Shown in pieces: positions 27,243-35,961 of a stretch of DNA of 42,003 nucleotides. The stretch spans positions 1 to 42,003 of the forward strand of contig CAKKQZ010000019.1 in NCBI GenBank assembly GCA_919902445.1, read 5' to 3'. Origin of the DNA: Omnitrophica bacterium GWA2_41_15 (GTDB lineage Bacteria; Omnitrophota; Gorgyraeia; Gygaellales; Profunditerraquicolaceae). Made by a program: the position numbers and the translations under genes. The notes beneath the pieces were generated by a model. The model worked only from the letters and a program-made list of their open reading frames with translations. It was not told where the DNA came from and searched no databases. The first letter of the stretch is position 1. Every line of letters begins with the position of its first letter.

Positions 27243-28325
27243 TTATTTTACAAAAAGTTTCTGGATTTTATCCCCGAACAACCTGACGATATCATTGTAA
27301 GTTACAAATACCGCAAGGGTTATTATTATCGAAAGCCCGGCCTGCGTGATAATCTTTTCCGCTTTAAGGCTCAAGGCCTTGCCTCTTATCTTTTCAAACC
27401 CTAAAAATAAAATATGGCCTCCGTCCAATATAGGCAAAGGAAGAAGGTTAAATACCGCCAGGCTTACATTTAATACTGCCATAAGATGCAGGAGCGCAAT
27501 TAAGCCCATGCTCGCGGCTTTTGAGGTAATGAAAAAAATCCCCAGCGGCCCGGTTACTGATTCGCGTATAGATAACTTACCGGAAATCATCCTCCAAAGC
27601 CCCTGATAGGTCAAAACAGTAAGTTCCCAGGTTTTATTTATACCCAGTGTAAAAGATTTAAAGAAACCATGCCTTACCTTTATTAATTCTTCAAAAGGAG
27701 TAATCCCCAATAAACCTATACTGTGTTTTTTCCCTAAGGGGTCTTCGAATTGCTTTTCCTTAATAATTATTGAGGTTGTAAATTCCTTATTGTTGCGAAA
27801 GACTACGAGCTTCGCTTTTTCATCCGCTTTCTTGCCCTGGACTATATTCTGCAACTCCTCCCAATAGGCGACCCTCTGGCCGTCTATTTCAATAATCTTA
27901 TCCGCTACCTGAAGCCCTGCTTCCTTTGCTCCGAAACCTTCAATTAAGCCCCCCACCTTAGTAGTAAGCGTAGGATAACCAACAAAAAATATCAGCCAGA
28001 AAAAAAGGAACCCTAAAATGTAATTCAGGAATGCCCCTGAAAAGAGTATCCAGAAACGGCTTCCCGGCGGCTTTGAAAAGTATTCATCCGGCCCACCTTT
28101 AAACTCCTCCAGATTATCCCCTGCGAGTTTAACAAAGCCTCCCAGGGGTATGGCTGCTATACTATACTCGGTACCATTTCTATTTTTCTTTAAAATCTGC
28201 GGCCCGAACCCAAGAGAAAATTTTTCCACGCGGACGCCCATTTTTCTTGCCACAATAAAATGCCCAAATTCATGGACAATAATAAGTATGCTTAAAATAA
28301 GTATAAAAATAGGAAGTGCGATCAC
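27243..28325 (-). CDS. rseP: RseP/site-2 protease family membrane zinc metalloprotease
   Basis: RseP cuts transmembrane segments, for example of anti-sigma factors and signal peptide remnants. The zinc site HEFGH is at residues 18-22 in the first membrane helix, the second metal motif LPLPILDGGH is in a late helix, and one PDZ domain (about 115-190, GFGAKEAGLQVADKIIEIDG) lies between. Length 360 fits a one-PDZ form. The start is GTG at 28325, overlapping the dxr stop as GTGA. The dxr-rseP-ispG order is common in bacteria. Confidence 0.95.
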   Translation of the reverse strand: MIALPIFILILSILIIVHEFGHFIVARKMGVRVEKFSLGFGPQILKKNRNGTEYSIAAIPLGGFVKLAGDNLEEFKGGPDEYFSKPPGSRFWILFSGAFLNYILGFLFFWLIFFVGYPTLTTKVGGLIEGFGAKEAGLQVADKIIEIDGQRVAYWEELQNIVQGKKADEKAKLVVFRNNKEFTTSIIIKEKQFEDPLGKKHSIGLLGITPFEELIKVRHGFFKSFTLGINKTWELTVLTYQGLWRMISGKLSIRESVTGPLGIFFITSKAASMGLIALLHLMAVLNVSLAVFNLLPLPILDGGHILFLGFEKIRGKALSLKAEKIITQAGLSIIITLAVFVTYNDIVRLFGDKIQKLFVK

Positions 28326-29470
28326 GATAACTCTCCGATTGTTTTATATGACTCAAGGCGTGCCCAGGAGTCCGCATCAATGATATCCGCTAAATCCGGC
28401 TTAAGCTTATTCCTGTGGCTACCAAGTACGCGCTCGATAATCCTTGGGATGTCAACAAAATTTATTCTTCTGTTTAAAAATTCCCTCACACTAACCTCAT
28501 TAGCGGCATTCAATACAGCGGGCTTTGTGCCAAGCTCCGCGGCAACCTGTAAGGCCAGTTTCAAGCAGGGGAATTTTTTAAAATCAGGCTTTTCAAAATG
28601 AAGCTCCTTTAGTTTATAAAAGTCTACCGTGGGAAGCGAATTTGCAAACCTCTCTGGGTATGAAAGGGCGTATTGAATTGGTATACGCATATCCGTAGCT
28701 GATAATTGCGCAATAACCACTCCGTCAATAAATTCCACCATGGAATGTATTATTGCTTCGGGATGTATAAGTATTTTTATTTTTTCACTTTGGACATTGA
28801 ATAAAAACATCGTCTCAAGAAGTTCTAAGCCCTTATTCATCAGGGTAGCCGAATCAACGGTAATCTTCCTGCCCATCTTCCACTTTGGGTGCTTTAATAC
28901 TTCCGCCAAAGAAATACCCTCTAATTTTTTTTTCGAGGTTTTTCTGAAAGGCCCGCCTGAGGCAGTCAGGTAAATACTCTTTAAATTTGCGCTTTTGTGG
29001 CCTTCAAGGCACTGCCAGATTGCGGATTGTTCGCTGTCAACCGGAATAATACTTGCCTTTTTATTAACCATCATATTCATTATTATCGGGCCTGCCATTA
29101 CCAGGGCTTCTTTATTGGCTAAGGCTATCTGCTTATTTGCCTCTATTGCCTTTATTAAGGGCAAGAGTGCGGCAGAACCGCTTATAGCTAAAAGGACCTC
29201 CTGAGTATTTTTCTCCTGGACGATTTTCTCAAGGCCTCCCTCGCCAAAGAATATTTTAGTTTTCTTAACCGCTTTCAATCTCTTGCCCGCAGCCGTATCG
29301 CTCACGCAGGCAAATTCCGGGCGAAATTCTTTTATCTGCCTTTCGAAAAGCTCAATATTAGAATTCGTGCTCAAGGCAATTACTCTGAATTTTTCCGGGA
29401 AATGCCTGATTACCTCCAAGGCGCTCAATCCTATGGAGCCGGTTGAACCTAAGACCGCTATGTTTTTCAT
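28322..29470 (-). CDS. dxr: 1-deoxy-D-xylulose 5-phosphate reductoisomerase
   Basis: Dxr makes MEP from DXP with NADPH, the first committed step of the MEP pathway. The NADPH motif VLGSTGSIGLSALEVI is at the N-terminus; LANKEALVMAG, PVDSEQSAIWQCL and SATLMNKGLELLE are the metal/substrate motifs. Length 382 is typical. Both ends overlap neighbours by four bases (ATGA with cdsA, GTGA with rseP). Confidence 0.97.
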   Translation of the reverse strand: MKNIAVLGSTGSIGLSALEVIRHFPEKFRVIALSTNSNIELFERQIKEFRPEFACVSDTAAGKRLKAVKKTKIFFGEGGLEKIVQEKNTQEVLLAISGSAALLPLIKAIEANKQIALANKEALVMAGPIIMNMMVNKKASIIPVDSEQSAIWQCLEGHKSANLKSIYLTASGGPFRKTSKKKLEGISLAEVLKHPKWKMGRKITVDSATLMNKGLELLETMFLFNVQSEKIKILIHPEAIIHSMVEFIDGVVIAQLSATDMRIPIQYALSYPERFANSLPTVDFYKLKELHFEKPDFKKFPCLKLALQVAAELGTKPAVLNAANEVSVREFLNRRINFVDIPRIIERVLGSHRNKLKPDLADIIDADSWARLESYKTIGELS

Positions 29471-30261
29471 TTTAGGATAATAGAGATATAAAAATAAAAT
29501 ACCGGGGCTGTAAAAAGCAAACTATCCAGCTCATCCAGTACCCCTCCCATCCCAGGAAATATTTTACCCGAGTCTTTTACTCCGCAGTCGCGCTTAATCA
29601 ATGACTCAGAAAGGTCCCCCAGCTGCCCCAGGGCACTTAAGGCAATACCCATAATTACAAGGTGTAAATAGCTAAAACCTAAAAAAAGCCTGCTTGCCAA
29701 TGCGCCTAACAGGCTAAATATCAAACCCCCTATTGCTCCCTCCACTGTTTTTTTCGGGCTGATGCGCGGCATTAAAGGGGACTTGCCAAAACGCGAACCG
29801 ATGAGATAAGCCCCGACATCCCCTAATTTAGTCATCAATAATACCGACGCCAATAAGCCTGCGCCGTTAGGCATAAACCTTATCTTAATCAAGAAACTTA
29901 AAAGCCAGGAAACATAAAGTATCCCGAAGAGCGTAGTGGATATATCTACGATGACTCCGCTATTTTGCCTGCGCCTGAACTGCATTAAAAGGAGGAATAA
30001 GAGTAACAGGGAAATAAAGCTGAGCTCCCATTTTTTAGTAAGCTCAAAACGCAGGAGTATTGATAAAGGGATTATGCTTCCCATACCGATGCCTACGTAT
30101 TTGTATATTTTTATCCCCTTTTTTTCAACCATGGTAAAGAACTCATATAACCCTAAGACGATAAAAAACATTACCGCTATGCTAAAAACCCATCCAGTCG
30201 TTACCGCGGCAGTAATTAACGCTATAAGAAATATGGCGCTAATTATCCTTTTTGAGAACAT
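29467..30261 (-). CDS. cdsA: Phosphatidate cytidylyltransferase
   Basis: CdsA makes CDP-diacylglycerol from phosphatidate and CTP in the inner membrane. The protein has about seven or eight hydrophobic helices, and the family signature near the C-terminus is intact (LGQLGDLSESLIKRDCGVKD then FPGMGGVLDELDSLL). Length 264 is typical. It starts inside the end of uppS (23-base overlap), the classic uppS-cdsA-dxr-rseP order. Confidence 0.95.
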   Translation of the reverse strand: MFSKRIISAIFLIALITAAVTTGWVFSIAVMFFIVLGLYEFFTMVEKKGIKIYKYVGIGMGSIIPLSILLRFELTKKWELSFISLLLLFLLLMQFRRRQNSGVIVDISTTLFGILYVSWLLSFLIKIRFMPNGAGLLASVLLMTKLGDVGAYLIGSRFGKSPLMPRISPKKTVEGAIGGLIFSLLGALASRLFLGFSYLHLVIMGIALSALGQLGDLSESLIKRDCGVKDSGKIFPGMGGVLDELDSLLFTAPVFYFYISIILK

Positions 30262-30970
30262 CTATGCCTCCGAACCTTCTGTCTCTTTTCTGATATTCCT
30301 CAATTGCAATTTCTAGTTCACTTCTATTAAAATCAGGCCAAAATTTTTTTGTAAAATATAATTCCGCGTAAGAAAGCTGCCAGAGCAGGAAATTACTGAT
30401 GCGCAGCTCACCCGACGGCCTGATTAACAAGTCGGGGTCAGGTATCCCAGCGGTATATAGGTACTTACTGAACCCATCTACATCCAGGTCATTTATATCT
30501 GCCTGCTCCCTGAGGACGGCATCGGTAAATTTCTTAACTGCATCCACTATCTCCTGGCGGGCTCCGTAATTTAAAGCAAGGACCACAGTTAATCCTGTGT
30601 TGCCCTTGGTCTGCTCTTTGGCCTCGCGGATCTTTTTTTGCAGATACTCAGGGATAGGATTACCCCTTCCTATCGAAAGAAACCTGATATTCTTTTTGTC
30701 CAACTTTTTGATTTCACGGACCAAAAAATTATTTAAATAACGCATCAGCATATCCACTTCTTTTTTTGGCCTGCTCCAGTTCTCGGTAGAAAAAGCAAAA
30801 AATGTAACCACTTTAACGCCTAAGTCAGCGCAGGCATTTACAATCTCCTTAACGCGCTCAATACCCCGCTTGTGCCCGACACTACGAGGCAAAGCTCTTT
30901 CCTTTGCCCAACGGCCATTGCCATCCATTATTATAGCAATGTGTTTAGGAATATTGTTTTTATCTAACAT
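30239..30970 (-). CDS. uppS: Undecaprenyl diphosphate synthase (cis-prenyltransferase)
   Basis: UppS adds isoprene units in cis to make the lipid carrier for cell wall and O-antigen synthesis. The catalytic IAIIMDGNGRWAKERAL motif has Asp at residue 16; FFAFSTENWSRPKKEV and DLLIRPSGELRISNFLLWQL are the other diagnostic blocks. Length 243 is typical. It begins 28 bases after the GH57 gene and is the first of the uppS-to-proS lipid/isoprenoid cluster. Confidence 0.97.
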   Translation of the reverse strand: MLDKNNIPKHIAIIMDGNGRWAKERALPRSVGHKRGIERVKEIVNACADLGVKVVTFFAFSTENWSRPKKEVDMLMRYLNNFLVREIKKLDKKNIRFLSIGRGNPIPEYLQKKIREAKEQTKGNTGLTVVLALNYGARQEIVDAVKKFTDAVLREQADINDLDVDGFSKYLYTAGIPDPDLLIRPSGELRISNFLLWQLSYAELYFTKKFWPDFNRSELEIAIEEYQKRDRRFGGIDVLKKDN

Positions 30971-30998
30971 TTATTTAATACTTTGACTCTTTGATACT

Positions 30999-32579
30999 CT
31001 ATTGATGCACCCTATAATCTATTTCCGGAAATATATTATCCTTGTATTCAATATCGGAGAGCCAATTTTCATCGATAGTGTTTGCCTTTGTGTCTTCGTA
31101 TAGGCGCGTGAATCTTAAAAGATGCTCTTTGGTGCGGCGCACAGCATAACTTGTATGCGTGCCGGTACCCATGATAAACGCCCAATCAGAACTCTGTGCG
31201 AGGAGTAATTCCCTAAGGGCCTGATTCAACGCTCTTTTTAACAAACCGTTTTGATTAGGATAGGCTTTGGCTAATTCAGTCATCCTGCCTGATGCGGTGT
31301 GTAAATGTCTGTATATCCAGTCATTGGCGCTCTGCAGCCACATCTCGCTGTAGCCCTTCCAGCCCCAGCTGGACATGGAAAGAGTGCTAACCTGATTACG
31401 CGGATGTCTTTTTAGGTATTCCGAAGCTGTTATTAAACTAATTTCATCCTGGTCGCAGGCAATCTTTCTAATGAGAAAATCGAGCCACAACGGCCCCTCA
31501 TACCACCAGTGCCCGAATAACTCCGCATCATATGGTGAAACTATGATCGGCTTTTGTTTCATAAAATCATAAAGATACTCGACCTGCTTTTGCCGGTTAA
31601 ACATGAAATTGCCTGCGTGTTCCGCGCACTTTTCGGCCGCCCATTGAGGGACATAGGGCTGTTTTTCATTGCCGGGGCCAGTAATGCGATGATATTTTAT
31701 TCCGGTATTGGTCCTTACGCCGTCAGGATGGATGTATGGTTTAATATAATCAAACTCAAGGTCAAATCCTATATCCCGGTAGAATTCACGGTAATTATAA
31801 TCTCCGGGATAACCCTCAATAGATGACCAGACCTGTTTGGATGATTCCAGGTCCCTTGCGAAAGAGGCAACGCCAGAGCCTTTGCAGTAAACCGGGGCAA
31901 AGACGCCATATTTAGGCCGGGGTGTTCCGTGCAAGACTCCGTGGGAATCAGTAAAGAAATAACCTAACCCCGCTTCTTTTAAAATATCATCCTGTCCCGG
32001 CAGATAGCCGCACTCAGGAAGCCATATGCCCTTTGGCTTACTGCCGAATATCGACTCATAATGGCTTACCGCAACCTTAACCTGGGCCTTGATCGACTCC
32101 CTGCATACATCCATAAGCGGGAAATAACCATGCGTAGCGCCGCAAGTTATGATTTCTAATTTCCCCAGGTCCTGAAACTTTTTAAAAGCAACGGTAAGGT
32201 TCCTGTCATACTTCTGGAAGGTATCGCGCGCTCTGTAGAACTGCTCGAGGTACATCTTGGCAAGCCCGTTAAATTCCGGCTGCCGCAGGGTCCTCTCTGT
32301 TTCCTTATGAGCTAACTCTATAAGCCTGTTTATATGTTTTAGGTAGCGGCCCTGAAGCAGGGGATCGCAAAACATTGATAACAACGACGGACTTAGTGTC
32401 ATGGTTATGCGAAAATCTATACCGTCATTTACCAACTTTTCATAGGCCCATATCAAAGGAAGATATGTTTCTGTTATCGCTTCATAGAACCAATCCTCCT
32501 CAAGAAAATCCTCGTGCTCAGGATGCCTGACAAAAGGAAGATGGCCGTGCAAAACTAGACAAAGGTACCCTTTATGCAT
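30999..32579 (-). CDS. GH57 family 1,4-alpha-glucan branching enzyme
   Basis: The start YLCLVLHGHLPFVRHPE is the first GH57 motif. GIWLPECGYLPG carries the catalytic nucleophile (Glu189) and IVSPYDAELFGHWWYEG the acid/base (Asp351). A helical C-terminal region with Trp-rich segments (SSWGWKGYSEMWL) is typical of the branching-enzyme subgroup, as is the length of 526. It would introduce alpha-1,6 branches into glycogen; glgA is at 881-2269. It lies three bases after the DUF4912 gene, which suggests joint function. An amylase or 4-alpha-glucanotransferase activity cannot be excluded from sequence alone. Confidence 0.9.
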   Translation of the reverse strand: MHKGYLCLVLHGHLPFVRHPEHEDFLEEDWFYEAITETYLPLIWAYEKLVNDGIDFRITMTLSPSLLSMFCDPLLQGRYLKHINRLIELAHKETERTLRQPEFNGLAKMYLEQFYRARDTFQKYDRNLTVAFKKFQDLGKLEIITCGATHGYFPLMDVCRESIKAQVKVAVSHYESIFGSKPKGIWLPECGYLPGQDDILKEAGLGYFFTDSHGVLHGTPRPKYGVFAPVYCKGSGVASFARDLESSKQVWSSIEGYPGDYNYREFYRDIGFDLEFDYIKPYIHPDGVRTNTGIKYHRITGPGNEKQPYVPQWAAEKCAEHAGNFMFNRQKQVEYLYDFMKQKPIIVSPYDAELFGHWWYEGPLWLDFLIRKIACDQDEISLITASEYLKRHPRNQVSTLSMSSWGWKGYSEMWLQSANDWIYRHLHTASGRMTELAKAYPNQNGLLKRALNQALRELLLAQSSDWAFIMGTGTHTSYAVRRTKEHLLRFTRLYEDTKANTIDENWLSDIEYKDNIFPEIDYRVHQ

Positions 32580-32582
32580 ATT

Positions 32583-33332
32583 TTATTTTTTTTCCTGCGC
32601 TCTTTTTATCGGGCTTGCACCCGAGGTAATTCCGGGAGAAGAAGTTATAACCCCTTTTACCATCTTCTGCCAGGCCTTGCCTACCGAAGAACTCTGTCCT
32701 AGGCCAAAACCCATTCCATACAAGCGCGCAAACATATCTTCCGGAATCATCCATTCTTCATCGGTAATCCATGACGGCCCTTCTAAAGGAGTGTGCACTG
32801 TATTGGAACGCAATATCACAATAAACCTTCCGTCAGATAACTTCAACCCATAATCTACGCACCAAGACCTTCCCGGCCCTTGCGTATCAATGTACCAGCT
32901 TGTGGCGTGCCGGTCTATTTGAATATCAAAAAACCTGTGCGCGTTACTGCCGTCGAATATAATACTACTTACATCGTAGACCCGTAAGATGCGCCTTGCT
33001 TTTAGAAAATCATCCTTCAGCTCATTCCTTAATCTATCCATGGTTGAACCCTTAACCTCCCAATAGGCATATATCCACCAAGGGTCGCGCACCTGCAATA
33101 CTATTTTATCCTGATCGTAGCGCAGAGGTAATTCCTGCGGCATGCCGCCTCGTTTGCGTGCTGTTTCTGGATGGGAAAACTTTGCCTGTTCAGCAATTAC
33201 TTCCCGGGTGCCGGGAACCTCTTTTGTTATTTCTTTTCCGGAAAATTTACGTATTTTTTTTGTTTTCTTAGCAGATAAATCAGCCTGCGCTATTTTTTTC
33301 AACTTCTTTTTTATTTTACGCAGTATAGCCAT
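32583..33332 (-). CDS. DUF4912 domain protein
   Basis: The first ~70 residues are very basic (MAILRKIKKKLKKIAQ start, many Lys/Arg). They are followed by a DUF4912-type domain (LPLRYDQDKIVLQVRDPWWI, YAYWEVKG, RVYDVSSIIFDG, FFDIQIDRHATSWYID), rich in Trp and Tyr and possibly a carbohydrate-binding fold. The C-terminus is Gly/Ser-rich. I choose the start at 33332, after a G-rich site, giving 249 residues; the frame is open to 33368, but those extra codons lie in the terminator region. From memory, DUF4912 genes often neighbour GH57 genes, as here. Function is unknown. Confidence 0.8.
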   Translation of the reverse strand: MAILRKIKKKLKKIAQADLSAKKTKKIRKFSGKEITKEVPGTREVIAEQAKFSHPETARKRGGMPQELPLRYDQDKIVLQVRDPWWIYAYWEVKGSTMDRLRNELKDDFLKARRILRVYDVSSIIFDGSNAHRFFDIQIDRHATSWYIDTQGPGRSWCVDYGLKLSDGRFIVILRSNTVHTPLEGPSWITDEEWMIPEDMFARLYGMGFGLGQSSSVGKAWQKMVKGVITSSPGITSGASPIKRAQEKK

Positions 33333-33353
33333 ATACCCGCCCCCTTTCCAATA

Positions 33354-33378
33354 AAAAAGGGGATGCAATCCCCTTTTT
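33354..33378 (-). terminator. Rho-independent terminator, probably bidirectional
   Basis: A perfect stem AAAAAGGGGAT/ATCCCCTTTTT with a three-base loop. On the minus strand it ends in a T-run just after the coiled-coil lipoprotein gene (33417-33800), and it has an A/T-run on the other side too. It separates that gene from DUF4912-GH57, whose ribosome binding site follows within about 20 bases. Confidence 0.85.
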
Positions 33379-33416
33379 AAGAACTTTCAAGCTCGTTCTT
33401 TTCGCTCTCCTTTAAC

Positions 33417-33800
33417 TCATTTCTTGGATTTCTTTCCGTCTCTCAACGCTTCTTTAAGGTCTTTCTCAAGCGTTTCTTTAAGCCTGGTGACCTTGACAAG
33501 CTCGTCCTTCAGGCTTATGTTTACAAGCTGCTCCTGCATTAATGCCTTCCCTGTTGCCTGATGCGCTGCCTTTTCTTCATCCAACTCTTTCTGTGATGCT
33601 TTTAATTTCTCCTCAATGACTGATTTTTCCTGAGAGAACTTGCCCATCTTTTCTTCCATATCCAAACGCGAAGACATTTCCTTATCCCTGGCTAACTTTT
33701 GCCTGTATGTGTTATTGCAGGAACTTATCAACCCGATAAAAAGAATTACGGTTAAAATGCTTAATATAAGGATAAGTCTATTTTTTAACGACTCTTCCAT
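33417..33800 (-). CDS. Small coiled-coil lipoprotein or membrane-anchored protein
   Basis: The 127-residue protein starts with a hydrophobic helix (LILILSILTVILFIGLISSC) ending in a plausible lipobox (LISSC, Cys at 28). The rest is a highly charged heptad-rich region (about 40-120: KLKASQKELDEEKAAH, LKETLEKDLKEALRDG) that should form a long coiled coil, with a Lys-rich end. I do not recognise a family. It follows the OmpA-family lipoprotein gene and may share its transcript and envelope location. A GC hairpin (33815-33872) lies just upstream of its AAAGGG site, and a terminator ends the unit. Confidence 0.75.
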   Translation of the reverse strand: MEESLKNRLILILSILTVILFIGLISSCNNTYRQKLARDKEMSSRLDMEEKMGKFSQEKSVIEEKLKASQKELDEEKAAHQATGKALMQEQLVNISLKDELVKVTRLKETLEKDLKEALRDGKKSKK

Positions 33801-33814
33801 TGCTTAAACCCTTT

Positions 33815-33872
33815 ACCCCGTTAGAGACTATAGGTAGACTATAAAAAACTATGATGTCTATAAAACCGGGGT
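33815..33872 (-). promoter_or_regulatory. Hairpin between ompA-like and coiled-coil lipoprotein genes
   Basis: ACCCCG (33815-33820) pairs with CGGGGT (33867-33872), with an inner TAGAC/GTCTA pair (33835-33839, 33856-33860) and two direct AGACTATA repeats (33825, 33836). On the minus strand the hairpin follows the ompA-like stop and ends directly before the AAAGGG site of the next gene, so it could limit translation or stabilise the upstream mRNA. No T-run follows. Confidence 0.45.
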
Positions 33873-33877
33873 TTATA

Positions 33878-34537
33878 TTATTTAAGATTTTCCTGCGGCA
33901 TCCGAAGGCCGGATTCTGCACTTTCTCGTTTCTCGCCTCTTACTTTAGTAATCCTTGGCTGTATTACGATCTCCACCCTGCGGTTTAACTGCCTATCTTC
34001 TTTGCTATCGTTAGGCGCAACAGGCCTATATTCTCCGTAGCCGATTGCCGATAGGCGATCAGGGGATATACCTTCCGAACTCACCATGTAATGCAGCACA
34101 CTTAAAGCCCTGGCTGTTGATAATTCCCAGTTTGATTTCCAGCCGGAGTGCGTGATGGGCTGGTTATCAGTGTAACCTTCTATGCCTATATTAAAATCAG
34201 GCATATTTTCTTTTAGGGCGCTGGAAACCTTATCCAATAATGAATAGGCCTCATGCCTTATCTTTGCTTTTCCAGAATCAAACAAAAGATCGCCGACTAC
34301 AGTAATAACCAGGCCCTTTCCCATCATCTGCAGCTTTACCTGCTTATCGGTTATCTCCTGGCCAAGTTTATCCTCTAATAGCCGTTTAGTGCGGCTTAAT
34401 TCATCGAGTTGACCGGATAACTCGTCGATTTTCTCCACATCAGAACGCCTGCCTCTCTGGATGATGAACGTGCACCCTGCTAAAACAAAACCTAATAAGA
34501 TTATGGAGCACGCCTTCAATAAGAATTTGTTTTTCAT
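33878..34537 (-). CDS. OmpA-family peptidoglycan-associated lipoprotein
   Basis: A lipoprotein signal peptide (SIILLGFVLAGC, lipobox LAGC, Cys at 22) is followed by a short coiled coil (about 35-65) and an OmpA_C domain: GDLLFDSGKAKIRHEA, IGIEGYTDNQPI, LSTARALSVLHYMV, IGYGEYRPVAPNDS and NRRVEIVI. These residues bind the peptide stem of peptidoglycan (the Asp/Arg pair TD...NRR is present). It would tie the outer membrane to the wall, similar to Pal or a MotB-like protein. Length 219. It has its own promoter (34617-34645) and a hairpin leader (copy C). Confidence 0.88.
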   Translation of the reverse strand: MKNKFLLKACSIILLGFVLAGCTFIIQRGRRSDVEKIDELSGQLDELSRTKRLLEDKLGQEITDKQVKLQMMGKGLVITVVGDLLFDSGKAKIRHEAYSLLDKVSSALKENMPDFNIGIEGYTDNQPITHSGWKSNWELSTARALSVLHYMVSSEGISPDRLSAIGYGEYRPVAPNDSKEDRQLNRRVEIVIQPRITKVRGEKRESAESGLRMPQENLK

Positions 34538-34545
34538 GGTTTTCC

Positions 34546-34597
34546 TTTCCTTAATGAGCCAACGACTTACACAACGTTAGTGAACGTAAGTTGTTGG
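34546..34597 (-). promoter_or_regulatory. Repeated hairpin leader, copy C (upstream of ompA-like gene)
   Basis: Arms 34559-34570 (CCAACGACTTAC) and 34586-34597 (GTAAGTTGTTGG) pair with one mismatch, and enclose the same AACGTTAGTGAACG loop region seen in copy B. The 3' side on the minus strand runs into TCATTAAGGAAAGG and the ATG at 34537. This copy lacks the CCCGC...GCGGG second hairpin, so the proximal hairpin is the minimal shared unit. Confidence 0.7.
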
Positions 34598-34616
34598 GGG
34601 AATTATTTAGATATTG

Positions 34617-34645
34617 ACTATAACACAAGGCTAAACTTTAATCAA
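34617..34645 (-). promoter_or_regulatory. Sigma-70-type promoter upstream of the hairpin leader of ompA-like gene
   Basis: On the minus strand: -35 TTGATT (34645-34640), 17-base spacer, -10 TATAGT (34622-34617). The predicted start near 34610 places the whole hairpin of copy C inside the 5' untranslated RNA, close to its 5' end. Confidence 0.6.
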
Positions 34646-34654
34646 GCAAAATCT

Positions 34655-35923
34655 TTACTTGAAAATGGTTGCTTCTCTCGCAGAGCCTACTGAAATCATG
34701 CTGATTTTACTTTTAAGTATTCCGCTTAACCGCTCAAGGTATTCTCTGGCGCAAGGATGTAAATCTCGGTAACGCTTCGGGTTATTTATTGTTTTAGGCC
34801 AACCGCGCATCTGTTTATACACCGGCTTTAATCCTTTTAGCACCTCCAGGTCATAAGGGAATTCGCTAAAGGCCTTACCTTTATATTTATAGGCAGTGCA
34901 AATCTTAATTGTCTTCAGGCCATCCAGAACATCTATTTTCATGATGGCTAATTCCGAGATCCCGTTCAATAAAACAGCTTCTTTTAGCATGACCGCATCA
35001 AACCATCCGCAGCGGCGCGGGCGGCCGGTGGTTGCCCCGAACTCATTGCCCTTATCCCGTATGAAGCACCCAAAACTCCTGGAGAATTCAGTCGGAAAAG
35101 GGCCTTCCCCTACTCTCGTAGTATATGCCTTGGCTACTCCGATAACCTTATCAATTTTTACCGGAGGCACGCCCGTACCAATACATGCTCCGCCGCTGGT
35201 TGCAGAAGAAGAAGTAACAAACGGGTATGTCCCGAAATCTATATCCAAAAATGTTCCTTGCGCCCCTTCAAAAAGAATGTCTTTTTTGTCTTTACTGGCT
35301 TTATTCAGCAAAAGGTGGGTGTTAGTGATGTAGGAAGAAAATAATCTACCGTAACTTAAATATTCTTTATAAATTTTATCAAAATCAAATCCGGGATGCC
35401 CGTATACTTTCTTGAAGACCTCGTTTTTTTCTTTCAGGTTATCCTTTAATTTGTCACGCAATACCTTGGGGTTTAAAAGGTCTATCATCCTGATGCCGCA
35501 GCGCGATATTTTATCCGCATAACAAGGCCCGATACCCCTTCCGGTTGTGCCGATTTTATTCGCCCTTTTTGTTTCGCGAAGCAAGTCGAGAATCCGATGA
35601 TACGGAAGGATTACGTGCGCAAGGGAAGAAATCTTTAAGCGGCCGAAGATATTTATCTTTGAAGCGCGTAAATTATTTATCTCTTGAAGAAGGACTTGCG
35701 GGTCTACAACAACGCCGTTACCGATGCAGCAGATTTTTCCTTTATGTAAAATCCCTGACGGCATCAGGTGGAATATGTATTCCCTGCTCCCTGCGACCAC
35801 GGTATGGCCTGCATTATTTCCTCCCTGATAGCGCACAACATAATCGACATTCTCTGATAAGATATCGATTATCTTGCCCTTCCCCTCATCCCCCCACTGT
35901 GTACCTACTATCACTGTATTCAT
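34655..35923 (-). CDS. purA: Adenylosuccinate synthase
   Basis: PurA joins aspartate to IMP with GTP in AMP synthesis. The N-terminal GTP loop TQWGDEGKGKIID, the IGTTGRGIGPCYADKISRCG block, VTSSSATSGGACIGTGVPP and the C-terminal ATTGRPRRCGWFDAV are all standard. Length 422 is typical. It follows the leuA-like gene by 38 bases. Confidence 0.98.
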   Translation of the reverse strand: MNTVIVGTQWGDEGKGKIIDILSENVDYVVRYQGGNNAGHTVVAGSREYIFHLMPSGILHKGKICCIGNGVVVDPQVLLQEINNLRASKINIFGRLKISSLAHVILPYHRILDLLRETKRANKIGTTGRGIGPCYADKISRCGIRMIDLLNPKVLRDKLKDNLKEKNEVFKKVYGHPGFDFDKIYKEYLSYGRLFSSYITNTHLLLNKASKDKKDILFEGAQGTFLDIDFGTYPFVTSSSATSGGACIGTGVPPVKIDKVIGVAKAYTTRVGEGPFPTEFSRSFGCFIRDKGNEFGATTGRPRRCGWFDAVMLKEAVLLNGISELAIMKIDVLDGLKTIKICTAYKYKGKAFSEFPYDLEVLKGLKPVYKQMRGWPKTINNPKRYRDLHPCAREYLERLSGILKSKISMISVGSAREATIFK

Positions 35924-35961
35924 ATTTCAAAATGAAGTGTGTCAGATACCTTGATACTAAT

